A stretch of DNA of 64,000 nt from assembly GCA_000507305.1 (NCBI GenBank), contig DF239846.1, positions 62,001-126,000 of the forward strand, given 5' to 3'. The position numbers and the translations under genes are program-made. Shown here piece by piece: positions 1-13,474 of the stretch. Source of the DNA: Breviolum minutum Mf 1.05b.01 (lineage: Eukaryota; Sar; Dinophyceae; Suessiales; Symbiodiniaceae). The notes below the pieces were generated by a model. That model was not told the origin of the DNA, did not search any database, and was given only the letters and a program-made list of their open reading frames with translations. Each line of letters opens with the position of its first letter. Position 1 is the stretch's first letter.

Positions 1-1777
1 TGGAAGCAAAATGGCCTGCCTCCACATGCCCGGTATGTCGATGTTTTCGTCGAAACTGATGAGAATTTGCACAGGAAGTTGAACTTATTATACCTTGCAA
101 AATGAAATTCGATCACCCACCCACGATTTTTTTTGGTGCTTCTAGGTCTGTTTTCCCGCCCTGCAAGAATCACAAAGTAATGTCCTCTATTCGTTTGACA
201 ACAGCCACAGATACGAACACATTTCAGATTTTTGCATCCAATTTCTTAAAGCGTCCTGTTCCCAACACTTCACTCAACATAAAGCCTCACCTGACAATGC
301 ATCCGGAATCCACGAATTATATAATATTGTCTATCAGCACCTTCACCGGCACCTTGAAATGATTGATTGAATTTTCCCACAAAGACTCCAGAACTTGTCG
401 CGGCATCATGCCAGATTGTCTTTGGTTTGGTCTACTATACCATGGCGACACTCGCTATTTGTACCAAGAGGTGCGACGACTTATTGTGAGGTATCATTGA
501 TGTCACCACACCAGGAATTTGAAGTGTTTCTCCCTGTGCCATCAAATTCCTTTGCTGATTGCAATAATAGGCAGTTACTTTACAATCTCAGAGCACATCA
601 TCCAAATACTGTTTTGAGGTTGGAGATCCAACTGCCAACCGCGAATGAATGCTTAGACTATTCCGATATATTCCGCCTACCACTTCATTGAGAGAATGGC
701 AGACTTTAATTGATACCAATCAGAGGTCCGTCCATTATCTTTCAATTCGGAATTTCATGACGACTTGGGTTGATGCTGAGCCAATGGCAGAAAGGAGTGG
801 AGATTTGCATTGTTTGAAATTATTTCTGAATAGCATAGCTGTAGCAGATCAGAGTTCATCTCGTTGAAAAAAGACACACGCAAGATTGTCATCTATTATA
901 TATATATATATTTATTATAAGTCCTTTTTTTCCCCGAATCCATCTCCTTTGCGAGCGTCAACGTCATTCAGATTGTCCTCCTCTAAATTGATGTTTTTGC
1001 TTTCGAGTCCAATAGACAATGCAAGGCCAAAGCACTTCCAGATGTTTGCGAAGACCTGCCTTTGTGGAGTGCGGGTCCTCAAGGATACACACACACGGAA
1101 GGTGGTTGCAAAATGTAGCATAAAATTAAGGGGTACATACTTGTAACATCTTGTAACTGGTTTGCGATTTGAAGTTGTGGAATTGCACCATTACAGTAGC
1201 AAGGTGTAGCACGGATTCCTGCACATGATGCATTTGCTGATGCGGATTTCTTGGCTGTCATCTCTACTTGAATGTTTCGTTCGCTTCGATTGTACAGTCA
1301 GACTGCTTAAGACAGCTGTGCATATTAAGAGCTGAAATATCAGGGTTTGAATCGGCAATCCGCAGCAATGATCACAAGATATAGTCATCGGATCCCATCG
1401 GATTCTCCATGATTCTTCCTGTGACCTTTGAACCTCTGAAAACAACATGCATCATATGCATCCAAGGTGGTGGGTTTGGTGCTTTTGGCCTACGCGGACA
1501 AATTCAATTTGCCCATCTTCTTCTTGCGTCTATTGGCCTACATCTATGCAAGGCTCACCGAGTGTTGAGGAATTCATGTGTGTGTCCTATGCCGAAGCAG
1601 TGTCAGGGACCAGGCAATTGCATACCCCAACAAACTCGCCATTGGCTTCTGTAGACAGTTGGGCCCTGGCCACCGGGTACTGTCAACACGTTTGAACACT
1701 ATATAGTTGGCATCTGTAATTCTAAGTGTTTCGCCGATCGAAAGATTAAGGATGCACAAAGTGTTTCCAGTCGTTGA

Positions 1778-1942
1778 GCCTTAGGAGTTTTGAGGTTTGA
1801 CAGTTTTGACAACTTTGGCAGGTTCTTGCAAGGCCTTACTGCAAGCATCTTGCTTTTGCCGGGGATCTCGGGGTTGGTGGACCGCGCGGTGCGCACAGCT
1901 AGAGTCGCAGACATGTTTTTTTCACACACGGAAACACCATGA
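1778..1942 (+). CDS. Exon candidate, hydrophobic segment then basic stretch
   Basis: An open stretch ends in TGA at 1940-1942. Its translation reads as protein, with Phe-Gly-Arg-Phe-Leu-Gln, a hydrophobic run (Ile-Leu-Leu-Leu-Pro-Gly-Ile) and then an Arg/Val-rich amphipathic segment ending near Ala-Asp-Met-Phe-Phe. There is no ATG, so it is probably part of an exon whose 5' limit is one of the AG dinucleotides near 1780-1805. The product is not recognised. The hydrophobic run could be one membrane segment. Confidence 0.35.
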   Translation, partial: ALGVLRFDSFDNFGRFLQGLTASILLLPGISGLVDRAVRTARVADMFFSHTETP

Positions 1943-4900
1943 TGTCAAAAAACAGATCTATCAAATGACTTGACTTCGCCTTGCAATCCGGGCATGCGTC
2001 TTCACATTGGATTATTTTGGGACTTTATGTTTGTTGTGGGTTTGGAGGTGCAAGAGAAGGACCCAAATCCGAACAGAAACATTGGTACGTCTGTGGCTGC
2101 AACGGTGTTGTGGAGGAATTGGCCTGTACATGTTCGTACCATGATTGATTTGTAAGCTGTATGTAAACTGATCCAATTTTGCGTTTCGGCGTTTCGTAGG
2201 ACTTCTGTGTTTTAATTGGACAGTACTGGTGTGGCCTGCATTGTACGAAAGAGTGGCCTGATGGCAATGCGTTGGCAGTATTTGACCAGGCTCCCCAGCT
2301 CCCGTCCGATTTTCAACTTCTGAATGGTGCCAGTTGCCATCTTTAAGATTGGTGTCCAGCAACCAAGAAACATCAAATGGACAAATGAAGAAACGGCAAA
2401 ACGGCAAGACTTCACACCTTTCACATCCTCATATCCTTCACACGTCCTTCCTGTCCTCACTCTTCAACTCCACTTGCTAAGGCCACCCGCCCGGGAGCGC
2501 AACTGATCTGCTTGGACTTTCGCAGGGTCTGATCGGATGGGATGGATAGGATGGATTATATCCTATAACATTCAATAGGCAAGTCACGAGCTATTCATGC
2601 TACATGGATCAGATCTTTCGACGGCACATTTAAAGAATTTGTATGAATTTGTGAAACATGATTCCACTGACCGGCATATGATGAGTTCTTTTTCTTTCTA
2701 TCGTTTATATGTTGTGGAACTGTGGCTTATGTAGCAAAAATCTACTTTTGAGTGACAAAATTGGAGTTTGGTGAGAGGCTTCAAGATGTTTCAGCATTCA
2801 TTCAGATGCAACTTGCAATTCGTTGCTACCAAAAAACGGTGCTTGGGATGGCAAAATGAGAGTCTTAAGATGTCTTAAGGCTAGGAGTTTTTTGCGTTTG
2901 AGTTCAGGATTTGGATCACCTGATGGACTCACGATACGGCGGGCTGAAACCAAAGCTCCGAGTCAGGAAAATGTGGGGCTTTTATGCGCTTTTGACTATC
3001 TGAACTTCTTTCGTCCTTTGCCATGCTATGCCATGCTATGGCCATGCTGTGCTGCAAAGAATGGCAAATTGGGTCACATGTGATCTTTGTAGTATACTGA
3101 TTATATGTGGTATGTGTGGTTTGGGTTTGTATCTTGAAACGGACTTTAATCCCAACTGCAAAGTACCTGTGCCTTCTAAACATGACTGACTGCCAATCCA
3201 TGCACTAATGATGAACTTTTGCTTGGGGTTCGATTGAAAGCATGCTTGACCGTTGATGGCCCCTCTCTTTAATGAGGTTTTGACTCATAGTTTTTGTGTA
3301 ACCGGTGACCCATCTGGCTTGACTCCCAAAACTTTCATGGCAAACAGATTGTGAAGTCAACGGGAATAGAAACTGAACAAGACATGCAAAAACATCAGTG
3401 AATCACAAATTGTCTCGTTCTCCCACTGTCATACATGCACTAATACCTGGAATATTGACATTTGTTGGGCCTTAGTTGATATAATGCTGGTACTGGTATG
3501 TAGTACAAAGTGCTCGCATGAGGTATTCACTTCTAGCTTCAAAGCGATCTCAATGAGTTAGATGCGCCCAATCCCCCAATATTTACTAGCATGGTGGCGG
3601 TGTAATTGGGAATTCTTATGACTAACCGTTTGTATTACGTTCAAGAATGCTGTCTTCTTACACAAAACCCAAGGTGCCCCTTGTTTCAAAAACCCAGCAT
3701 CACTCTTCTGGAGATTGCGGTAGCCGACGATTTCTTTGCTTTGGCTCAAATTGGCTTGCCATGGCAGCATTTAGAGTATACCTTTGGCCCTGCGCAAAAG
3801 CAAGAAGAGCTTGTTTGAAAGACCCAAAGTAATATGAATGCAGTGTTTGAAGTCATTTTAGAAGAGTCTTCATGCTATAAAAATATAAAAGCTTTACATC
3901 CATTCAATAGCCTTTTCATTTCAGGGCTCAATACTTCGAGCAGTTGAAAATGAAATAAGCACAACAACATGGGCTTTTCAGGCGATCGGAGGCTTCAAGC
4001 TTCTCATAGCCTTGTTCTATCTTTAGCCCTTAGCCTGCACTGCAGCATCAGTCATCCATCTCAAAATGCAATCCTGCAAAGACTGAGTTCCAACCCATTT
4101 CTTTGTGAGATGTATTGATTCTAAACCAGCAACCAAGGGATGTTTGTAGCATTGTCCTCCATGTCAAAGCACTTCAGAGTATTGATCGGTATACGACTGA
4201 AGTTCAGAAAACTTGCGCGTAGTTTTGGGCAGAATTTCAAGAGTTGCTCAAGTCCTTGACCTAGCGAGTTGACACGAAGACTTAACAGATCTAAACAGAT
4301 CAAAACAGCCAACATTTTCTTAGATCACCATGTCCACTTCCGAAGACTTCGCAGGCGGGGGTCCCAATCACCTGGAGTTTCACAACGGTCCAGAGATATT
4401 CATAGCAAGGAACTGCTTGTGGAGTTATGAGTCTGAAGTTCATCTCGCACATCTCTTATAAGAAACACCCTGTGCTCAGAACTTTTTGATACGTTGTGTT
4501 TGCTCCTTTAACAAAAATTTTGGAAACAATTGCCAATTGCTCGGGGAATTTGCATACAAGTACCAAGTAATGGAAATCTGTCGATATCATAGACCCCATT
4601 GGGCCCCACTGGACAGGCTGGACACGCAACGGGCGGCCTAGAACGGATTCGGATGCGCAGGCGGGATTGAGTCATGAGTGGTGTTGGTGTTCCAGGATGC
4701 AGAAAGTCTCGATGCAATGGGGTATTTGATGGTAGTTTGGATGTATTTGGATGGGTCTATTTCTCGACATGGGGCACTTCAAGGATTGGTGCATGATCGG
4801 CTCGTTAGAGACTGGAAAAAATGCTCCAGAGTGCTTTTGATACCTTTTATATTCTTTTATACTTCCGGGATGTTTTCTTCTAGAATTGCTTCTTTGAACC

Positions 4901-5091
4901 AACTATCCAAGCAGAAGGGCTTTCAAACTTTCTACCCGGCCACGACAAGCTGTCCAGCGAACTCTGGCCAGGTGTCGCGAACCATCAGCAAGTCCTCCAT
5001 ACCACAGTCCAATGCCGCTTGATCATCCTAAAAATCAGGGATTCCAGGGATTTCAATGGATTCGATGCGACCAGGAGTTTTACCATTTTAG

Positions 5092-5316
5092 CAGCTATCA
5101 GCTGAGGACAATGCGGCATTATGGGACTTGCTCACCAAGTCTGCCTTGATCCTGGAAGGTGTGGATGATGCAGGAGCATTGATGGAGTATCGACACAGGA
5201 GCACAGGGCGTGATGCGGAGATGTCGGCATGTCCAAGTTTGAGAGTCAAAAGCACTAGACAGATTTGTTTGAAGACTTTTTGCATGGTTGAGTTGACAGT
5301 TAACGTTTCATTTTGA
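5092..5316 (+). CDS. Exon candidate, acidic-amphipathic protein segment
   Basis: It follows a TTTTAG acceptor at 5086-5091. The frame is open for 74 codons to a TGA, although the coding part may stop earlier at a donor. The start has helix-like composition (Leu-Ser-Ala-Glu-Asp-Asn-Ala-Ala-Leu-Trp-Asp-Leu-Leu), followed by a Gly/Asp-rich turn and Met-Glu-Tyr-Arg-His-Arg. No family is recognised. Its strand agrees with the later exons. Confidence 0.45.
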   Translation, partial: QLSAEDNAALWDLLTKSALILEGVDDAGALMEYRHRSTGRDAEMSACPSLRVKSTRQICLKTFCMVELTVNVSF

Positions 5317-7398
5317 ACATGAGGTACTTCTCGCAGTACCTATCCTTGAAATGTGCGTTTGTAGTGATGTATTGACATATACACCAAGATGGATGGTCCC
5401 AAGATTGTGCCGGGGACTTTACTATTGGTTTGCTACTGCACGAGACTGGGTCCATTGTGCTGAGTTGCATTCTTGAATGATCTGGAACAGTCCAATGTCC
5501 TTCCATTCTTCCACCTCCACATGACATGACACAGCAGAATGAATTTTGAAAAGCCGTGACACATTCAATAGACATGGACATGTGACATTCTCATACAATT
5601 CATACAGCTTATAAATGCTCATAATATTTATGCAGCCTTCATTCAGTATTTACCCAAGGCGACATCCCACAGCCAGCGAGGAACCTCCAATGGCGAACAG
5701 GCTTGGCCAGTGGCGCACAGGGTGAGGCTCGAAGGGCTCTGCGTTGGAGTCGGTTGGAGATGGACTTGGCATCGCAGAATTCATGAAGCCAGAAAAGCCT
5801 GCGCGATCCATTGGATTCTGTACTAGTATGATATTTGGATTTTCCATCGGAAAACTGAACTGTTTAAATCAGCTGGGGATATCTCTTGGATTGGATTGAC
5901 CATTGTGCAAAGACTGAGATTCCAGTGTGCTGGGGACCATACTACCCACAAAGGAGTGAAAAGTGACAGTGTAAGTTCTGCAGTGGCTTGATTTCTGTTT
6001 GCTTAAAATTGAAAAGCCGTTAATCGGAGGAGGCGCGTCATTTACATTTACAGTCATAATGCAACATATATAAACATATATTGAAGTAAGGTAACATGAG
6101 ATAACTAATATCTATAGTACCGATATGTTAAGCAAATGTATTCGGTACCGATGGTACCGATTCAATCTGGGATTCGGAGTTGGATGGCGATGTCAGCTGC
6201 CAGGTGACCATGGCGGATCAACCACCTCGAGGCTTCGTCCGCTGTGCGTCCTGGCCCACCATCAAGCACTTCGAACCCGACAGGACGTGCTCAGAGCCTC
6301 CGGATGGATGCCTTACTGTAGGATGCGTACACGCAAAAATGTGTGAAACTGAGAGATCACATTACGAGGCAACGCAAAAAGTATTTAAAACATTTTAAAA
6401 CGATACTGAAAAACAATTGTTTATAGCCAAAGTTTCTTCTTGTTTTTCTATGCGATATTATTGCAGTAATTGTAATTATAACACATTCTCTGTGCCTAGT
6501 CATCAGTTAAAAACTGTGATCCAGTCGAGAGCAGAGAGGAATTTTCGGCGAATGTTGGAGGATACACTCCTGCCCAGGAAAGTAGGATGGAATAAGAGTA
6601 GCATGAATGGAACATGCGGGGAAACAGCGGTATTGAAGTTCAAAAAGTCAACAAGACAATGGCAAAGCCTGTGCATTATCATTTCAAGAGAAGCATCAAT
6701 TGGGGCGGATTCCTTTGCTATCGTTTAGCCGTTTGGGCCGGTTGGCTGTTTTTTGTTCAGATTTCCTGACAGGAGGATATGGATGCTTAGCCCAGAGGTG
6801 GAAAATGACCTGAAGGCACGAGGTTCACGTAAACTACTCGTAAACTTCACCACAGTTTTAGACAGCATGATATATGATTATATATTACAGTTCTGGTCAA
6901 TTGCCGCTAGTAGTTTTAAATCAATTTTGTAGAGTAGTAGCTCTGCATACAATGGCTCGTTCAGGAAGAGAGATACGATTGAAGCGGTCTGAAGCACTAG
7001 ACCGAAGCAACCATTTACATAATGCAACCATATGCAACCATGGATGCAGACTGAATACTCGACATGACAATCCATTCTCAACCGAACCACAGAACTGTTG
7101 AAGTTGCCAACAATAGCGGTTCATGTTGCCTTTGGAATGATTTGGAGGCAAAGGCACCAAAGATCTGGAAACGCTTGCAGACACATTTGGGGCAAGCGAT
7201 CCAATATTTGGTGCTGATGTTAGTGGCTCCTTGTCTTGGAGAGTGCCGAATGCATGCAGTTCTTGTAGAAATTCAGTACCTTCAAAGTATTGTCATGTAT
7301 TGGAGGCATAGACGAGTTTTTGAACCTTTTCCTAAAGCTTTTCAAAGGTCAACGTTTTGGTTATTTGATTCGCTCAGTTTTTGGGCTTTGTCGCTCAG

Positions 7399-7539
7399 GT
7401 CGCTACCTATGCGGCGTGTCCTTTGACAGTCTCCTGGGCAAAGGTGGTTGGCTATGGGGAGGACCGTGCCACGTATGGGGTGGAAGCCGTGCAAAAATCA
7501 ACGCAGCCACGGGACTTGACAGTCCTTTCGTACGAATGA
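7399..7539 (+). CDS. Exon candidate, 46 codons ending in TGA
   Basis: The acceptor CGCTCAG ends at 7398, and the frame stays open to TGA at 7537-7539. The peptide begins Val-Ala-Thr-Tyr-Ala-Ala-Cys-Pro-Leu-Thr-Val-Ser-Trp-Ala-Lys and continues with Gly-Tyr-Gly-Glu-Asp-Arg. Its higher GC and balanced amino-acid content set it apart from the flanks. It could be a terminal exon or run into an intron. Function is unknown. Confidence 0.45.
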   Translation, partial: VATYAACPLTVSWAKVVGYGEDRATYGVEAVQKSTQPRDLTVLSYE

Positions 7540-8918
7540 GGAAGTTGCAACACAGGGATGTGCTATGACTTTGCACAGGGGAGTTGCATTGGGAGTTGCT
7601 TGGAGCCACAGGTCCCTTTGAAGCCACTGAGGAAAAGGCCTTTGCACCTTTTAGAAATTCCTTCTCACAATTCTGGTTTGGTTGCAATTCTGGGATTCCC
7701 AAAGGATAGAATCACAAATCACCAACCCAAACCATATGATTGGTATATTGGTGGAACAGTCAAAAACGCGTTCAATCCCATGACAAATCCCATGACTCCA
7801 TGAGTAATCAAAGCACTTGTCAGCTGACTTGTTATACTTGGGCTTTGTGGATGTTTGTGGTAATTGCATGCAAGTTCTTTTGCCATCCTTTCTCCTTTCA
7901 TCGATGTTTGTCGGTTGTGCGCCATTGAGCTGTTCTGTGGAGGACGGGCTGCCTATCAAAGGTCGGCCCTTCAAGGAAGGTTCAGTCATTGTGGTGTCTT
8001 GGCATCTTCTTGCAAGTTGCCATTTGGTGACCGTAGCCTCCTGGGATGTTTGACGTTTGGATGTATAGGGAAACTGTGGGTTCTATGTTTTCAACCAGCT
8101 TTGGTTTATTTGTTTAATAAGGCTGCCATGGTACAATTTGCCGATGATACGTGAAAATTGCATGGAATAGGAAAAGCTCATGGTGGACAGGTTACCCCTT
8201 ATTCGCCCATATGCGTGCAAAACGCTGAAAGTTTGCTTCAAGATGACTGAAATGCACAACACAACACGTACCTTATACATCTTTGTACCAAGGCTTCCTG
8301 GCTCCTGATTTGTACTGTTGGACTGTCCCTCTCGTTTGCCTCCGGTGGAATGAAACATGTGAGGCACCCGTCAGTCGGAGTGTATGTATGTCCAAACTTT
8401 GCTGGATCAGTCTGTTTTCACTGTGACTGGGAAACTCTATAGGTGGTAGACTTCGGCTGGGTTCAAGTACCCAGAGAGTTTCCAGTTGGTTTCGGAGATT
8501 TGGGGATGGTGAATTGTGAAGACATTGTGCTTTATAGCATTTCTGGATCTTTCGGGTGACCGATACAAGCCATCTGAAGTTCTAGGTTGGATCGCCAGTG
8601 CTACTTAGGATACCTGGCCAAGCACTCGATCTTTGCCCCATCCAGCCTCAAGACAAAAAAATACACATTCCATTTTCAACAGGGCCGACTTGGGTTGATG
8701 CATAATATGCATATCTACAGTAAATCAATTTCGTCCTGTAACAAACGTAAAGTTTTTTGAAACCCGAATCTGACTGGCTGCCGTTGTTGATATTAATGGG
8801 GAGCTCAAGCTGCACAGAACCCAAAGTGCAATTCTATGCAATTTTGGCCGTGTGTCAAGTTCAAAGGTGTGTGTTGTCCTTTTTTTCGACGGTGTGCGAC
8901 GATTGGTTTTTTGGACAG

Positions 8919-9045
8919 GCAATGCTTCGACCTGCAACACATCATCATTTTCGCTCCTGCGGGCATTGGCTGGGCTATGGCAGATGTTTGCGAGGTTCTG
9001 GCCGTGTCCAGAATCGACCCGGCCACCTACGGCGTGTTGTCACAG
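8919..9045 (+). CDS. Exon, nucleotide-sugar-transporter-like
   Basis: This is a clean internal exon. GGACAG acceptor ends at 8918 and the donor GTACGG starts at 9046. It begins with the last base of a codon and ends on a codon boundary. The peptide has a hydrophobic helix (Ile-Ile-Ile-Phe-Ala-Pro-Ala-Gly-Ile-Gly-Trp-Ala) and then a segment ending Arg-Ile-Asp-Pro-Ala-Thr-Tyr-Gly-Val-Leu-Ser-Gln. The Asp-Pro-x-x-Tyr-x-Val-Leu-x-Gln pattern is a recognisable feature of nucleotide-sugar transporters (drug/metabolite transporter superfamily, Golgi/ER membrane antiporters). The neighbouring exon that should carry the next conserved helix was not found with confidence, so the assignment rests on one exon. 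Confidence 0.5.
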
Positions 9046-10813
9046 GTACGGGGAGATGGTCACTTAGATGCTTCAGACTTGGGAGGTGCCACTAAGCATC
9101 TGACAGCTACATCTCAGTCTTCTTGTTTTTTATTCTCATTTTTTTTGGATATATTTAGTCATGGCCCTGATGATTTGTCCAAGCATCATCCGTGTGTGGG
9201 GGTGTGAGGAAGATGTTTGTAGCAGGGGTTTATAGAATATTATCCAACAGATTAAGGCAAGTGACAGGAATCATGGATAGATGCTCCCATGAACTGGAAA
9301 AGAAAGATCCGTACCACTCACAATATTAAGTCCAGGAGACTTATTGTGCCCAAATGATCTTCTTTGGAGGTTCATGTGTGAAAGTTAGTTATTTGATGGA
9401 TGACAAGAAAAGCGCTGGCACATGCCTGCACTAGAATATTTGCGTGAACGGTAGAAGGATCCTGTCCATCAGAAGCTCTGCGTTGATGGGATTCTGATCA
9501 TCACATGGGAAAAGCAAGTGTCACAATTGTAAATATCCGAAAGGCAGAATCATCGTTAGTGCTGGGCAACTCTTTAACAACTTTCGTTGCTCCGTCCCTT
9601 TGCACCTGCACAGGGGCGTTTGCTCTCCAGTGCAGCAGCTGGTTGGATAATATGTGGCGCGTGGCAGACGGGCCAGCAGTGGGGAAACTTGTCTCATCAA
9701 CGTGTGCGAGCCACGGGTGCTCCATTGTGTCAAAGACCTCCCGAACAACGGAAGCCTTTGCGATTTGTGATCTTCGGGAATTTGGGTGGTAGATATGCCA
9801 CTGGTTCTGGAACATCCAAGTTAAATACCTACTTGTACATTGATGTCGCTGCTCTACTTAGTCGATTTGTTTGTTCATATTGAATTTGAATAGCCCTTTG
9901 TTGTATGTGATAATGTGATACAATGTGATACAATTTCATTCTTTGACACATGGCATACTGGCATACTGTATTGTTTGATTCGTTTGGGGGTCCTTCCTGT
10001 CGGTCTCAGGGTCTTTAAGAGATCCATGAGATCCATGAGCTTCTAGATGCGCTTTTGGGACTCTCCATTTTTCTCGAGAAATCTCACCACGACATATCTA
10101 CATATAGTGATATATAGTATTTCTATAGTGATCAATATGTGAATCTTAAGTTCGATGGGATGAATTCGGCTCCGAAATAATTCCTTTCATGATCCTTTAT
10201 GATCTTTATGATCCGTTGTGAGATGTTTCAATATGTTTATATCAGGCAGTGAATCTAAAGGGACATTTGGCTCCGCTGTCTCCTCTGTCTCGCGATCTCG
10301 TTGGTGCAAAGAGCAGCTCAGGAATATTGGCATGTTTATCGCTCATTTGTATGGCATACTGAGTCTTGTCTAAAGTTTACAGAGGGCGATGGATGTGCTG
10401 TTGGCACCATCGTCCCCATGATGTGATTGCGATGGAAATGCCCCAACGAGAGTCAAGAGTGCGAAGTGGTGATGCTTGAAGTCTCAAATAATCCAAAACC
10501 ATCACATACTCCGAGGGGTGTTGTCAAGCTGGTTACGTTTTCTTCTTGAAGGATTCTTTCTGGGATGATGTCATCTGGGAATCTTGTGCAATAGCACGTC
10601 GACATAGTTTCAGCGAAATGTCAATCAACTGCTGGACATCAACACTGCCCACTTCTTGAAGCCATCCAGCATGTTACATATTCTAGTACACAAATTGTAT
10701 TACCAAAGACTTCGCAAACGTCGGAGAAATACTCTACAACCACACATCATCTTGTATGTTCCAAATGTCTCACTTTTTTTTTGACTTTTTTCCACGTTTG
10801 GAACAGAGAACAG

Positions 10814-10918
10814 ATCCCTCGAGGCCTGGTACCAGACGATTCACGGCCGAATGCCGAGCGGCTTTTTGAATGGCGCGTGCGGCAGGTCGTTTTCGTCTTG
10901 AGGGAAAGGGCTCTGTAG
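10814..10918 (+). CDS. Exon candidate, 34 codons ending in TAG
   Basis: The acceptor AACAG ends at 10813 and the frame is open to TAG at 10916-10918. The peptide starts Ile-Pro-Arg-Gly-Leu-Val-Pro-Asp-Asp-Ser and ends in an Arg-rich helix (Leu-Phe-Glu-Trp-Arg-Val-Arg-Gln-Val). This GC-rich island stands out against AT-rich flanks. No family is recognised. Confidence 0.4.
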   Translation: MPRGLVPDDSRPNAERLFEWRVRQVVFVLRERAL

Positions 10919-11835
10919 GCACAGAGTTTCCAACATGCTACCTCGTGTTGCTTCAGTTTTTCTTAATCACTCTTTGATGCCAATGGGTAAGATGCAAAGG
11001 GTGAAGAAATGCAAAAGAATGAATGAAAGAAATGACTGGTTTGCCACAAGATTTCGCCAGCATGAATAAAAGTTCCGCAGGACACTTGGTTGACCGTGGA
11101 TCGCTTTCATACTCCAGAACCTGAGGAGATGCAGTCCAGGTATGGTGAAAACCGCTTACCAGTAAAAACCATCAGAATCCTACTTTCAACAAAAATTTAT
11201 ATACCATATATTCACTCATTTTCTGATAGCCTCGTTCAATTTAAAGTGCATTGCGTATCATGAAGTCTTGAAGGTGAGGCACATTTGAGCACTGATCAAT
11301 GTATGAAATTGATAAGAAAGCAGAAACTATTAAGGCGTGACAAGGATTGATGCTATGAGAATCTTCTCAAGATTTGTTTCACCGATAAGCCTACCTTGGC
11401 TCGCTCTGTTTTGGACTTTCATTGGAAGAGTAATCCTGGGACTTCCCGAGTTTGAACCAAGCTTCGGTTTGTAGGAGCACCTCATGGGAGGCGTTTTTGC
11501 AATGGCCAAGGTGGGAGGGATTGTGTCGAGAACAAAGCGTTGTCGCCATGGCAGTAGAGACAGGTATAGAAAAATAGCATGCAAAAACATGCAACTCCTT
11601 AACCAAACGCATGAAAATCACTGCGTCGCATCTAATGGTCTATATGCTTTTGTGGGTCACTTTGCCATTTCAAATTAATTTAGCTTAGCCCGGTGTCCTC
11701 CCAGCTCCTTGAGATGATTTGATCGTGATTTGTATTTTCCTGTTTGGAATAGCAAAACTCGAGAGACACCAGACGTTGAGAACATCTTGTGGGGTTCTGG
11801 ATGTTTCCGCTTAAGGCAAACCAAACTTCAGATGG

Positions 11836-11991
11836 GATTGAAGGAAGAAAGCGAGGAAAGAAAGTAGGAAGGAACGAAGGGCAAGCAAAAAAGGAGGAAG
11901 TCAGGCACAAGGAAAAATTGCAGCCCATCAGAAGAGAAATGGATAACATCTAAGACAGCTAGGAAGGAGGGAAGGAAGCAAGGAAGGAACG
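11836..11991. repeat. GGAA/AAGG-rich purine patch
   Basis: Most of this patch is irregular repeats of GGAAG, GAAAG and AAGGAA on the + strand, with a pyrimidine-rich break in the middle. It is simple-sequence DNA inside presumed intron or spacer. I see no coding signal. Confidence 0.6.
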
Positions 11992-13381
11992 AAGCGGAAA
12001 CGTGATGGCCTCAAGGGTAACAATGTAGTTACTTCAATCGTTTTTTGATCTCCAATATTTTGTTTTTGATCCGTGGGTTTAGTGTGATGCCACCAGAATT
12101 TCGAGGCCTTTTCCCATGAGGCTATGGGTCAATTTTCTTTTTGGTCCTGATTCAAATTTCGTTTTTGATGTATGCTATGTTTTCTTCACCCACATCCTGT
12201 CAAGTGGTTGCCGTTTGGTGGCTATGGCCCGTTTCAGAGAATGTTGCGTGAGGTTCGCTTTGGAATGAAAATGTTTCATTGAAAATGATCATAAAACTGA
12301 TCCCCATGTTTCGCAAAGTTTGCTCCAACTTAAAGCAACATCATTTCATGGGTGATCCGATGATCCCAGAATATGGGGAAAGTCTATTAGTTTGAAGACA
12401 GGATCCCACTGACCATTTCTATGTTTTGTTTTGAAAGTCCTCCACGTCAACAGGTGACTTTGTCAGTGCTTTGCAGTGTGGCTGGGAAGCAATTTGGAGA
12501 TCCGTGGCGATTGCTCGAAACCGCAAAGCGGATGACAAAAGACTCGAAACTGAATGGATATGATTCAGATATGATGATATGATGCTTCAACTGCTTATAA
12601 GCTTTGAGATTGAAATTGAATGTGACTGTTTGAGCATGCAGCAGACAGTTTAAAAACACCGTGCCTGCCGGACAGTGCATTGGAGAATGCATTGGTGTTG
12701 CTGATTCAAATGAGTTTACAATAATGTGATATTAGTTAATGATATAACTCTATACAGTACATGGTCTTTTATGATTTGATATGGTCTATGGATGATGCAC
12801 TACATAAATATATATATATATATGTATATCTAATTTAATACAAAACATCATGCAATTATACAGTTAAAACGTACAATTGCTTACTTTGCTGTAAGTCACA
12901 CGGTACGTAATTGTAGCATTTTCCAGAGGTTCAAACAGTGTTCCAAGGATCCCATAATTTCAACAACAATTTTCTTGCTGAATATTCATTATCGTAAGAT
13001 ATACTTAGTAAAGTAGGGCTCCAATTCACCAGCTAGTCAAGGGAGATTCTCAATCAGTCTTGACCACTCAGTTGGTGACTGGCACTCCATTGCGAGAACA
13101 TCGCGTTGACCTACTGTAATTGTTCCTGCATAGATCCTTTTTGTGTTTCGTTTAGTCCTCGATATTCCTTCAACTCCGCAAGAAGCTAGCAAGAGATGCC
13201 ACGTACTGTGTTTGTTCTGCTGCATTCATCCCCCTGTTCGCAGAGCAACTTTCCACCATGTTTGCAAACTTCTGAAAAGGTTTGATTCTCACCAAGAGGT
13301 GGACCAAAACAGAATCTTCCCATCCGAATTCATTTTTTGGGGCATACTTGGTCAAAGGATTTGAGAAAAAATCAGACAACG

Positions 13382-13474
13382 ATGCCCAAGCTGCTGCTGA
13401 CCAAGGTCTACGTGGAGACCTGTTTCAAATCCAGTGGGGCTCATCCGATGCGTTTGCACGTGCAGATGACCCAG
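13382..13474 (+). CDS. Exon candidate, 31 codons
   Basis: The frame starts at ATG 13382, though the exon may begin upstream near 13361. It ends at ...CAG before donor GTTTGT at 13475. The peptide begins Met-Pro-Lys-Leu-Leu-Leu-Thr-Lys-Val-Tyr-Val-Glu-Thr-Cys and ends His-Val-Gln-Met-Thr-Gln. Its composition suits a folded protein. Function is unknown. Confidence 0.4.

Noticed and set aside
3731-3760. Relic spliced-leader sequence (TTGGCTCAAA)
   Set aside because: Only about ten bases resemble the dinoflagellate leader and the upstream bases do not match.
5650-5847. Exon at 5.65-5.85 kb
   Set aside because: Both strands give open, protein-like frames of about 50 codons and no splice signals decide.
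9501-9815. Coding exon at 9.6-9.8 kb
   Set aside because: Frames on both strands look plausible, including a weak Gln-Thr-Gly-Gln-Gln-Trp that would suit a sugar transporter; evidence is too balanced to choose.
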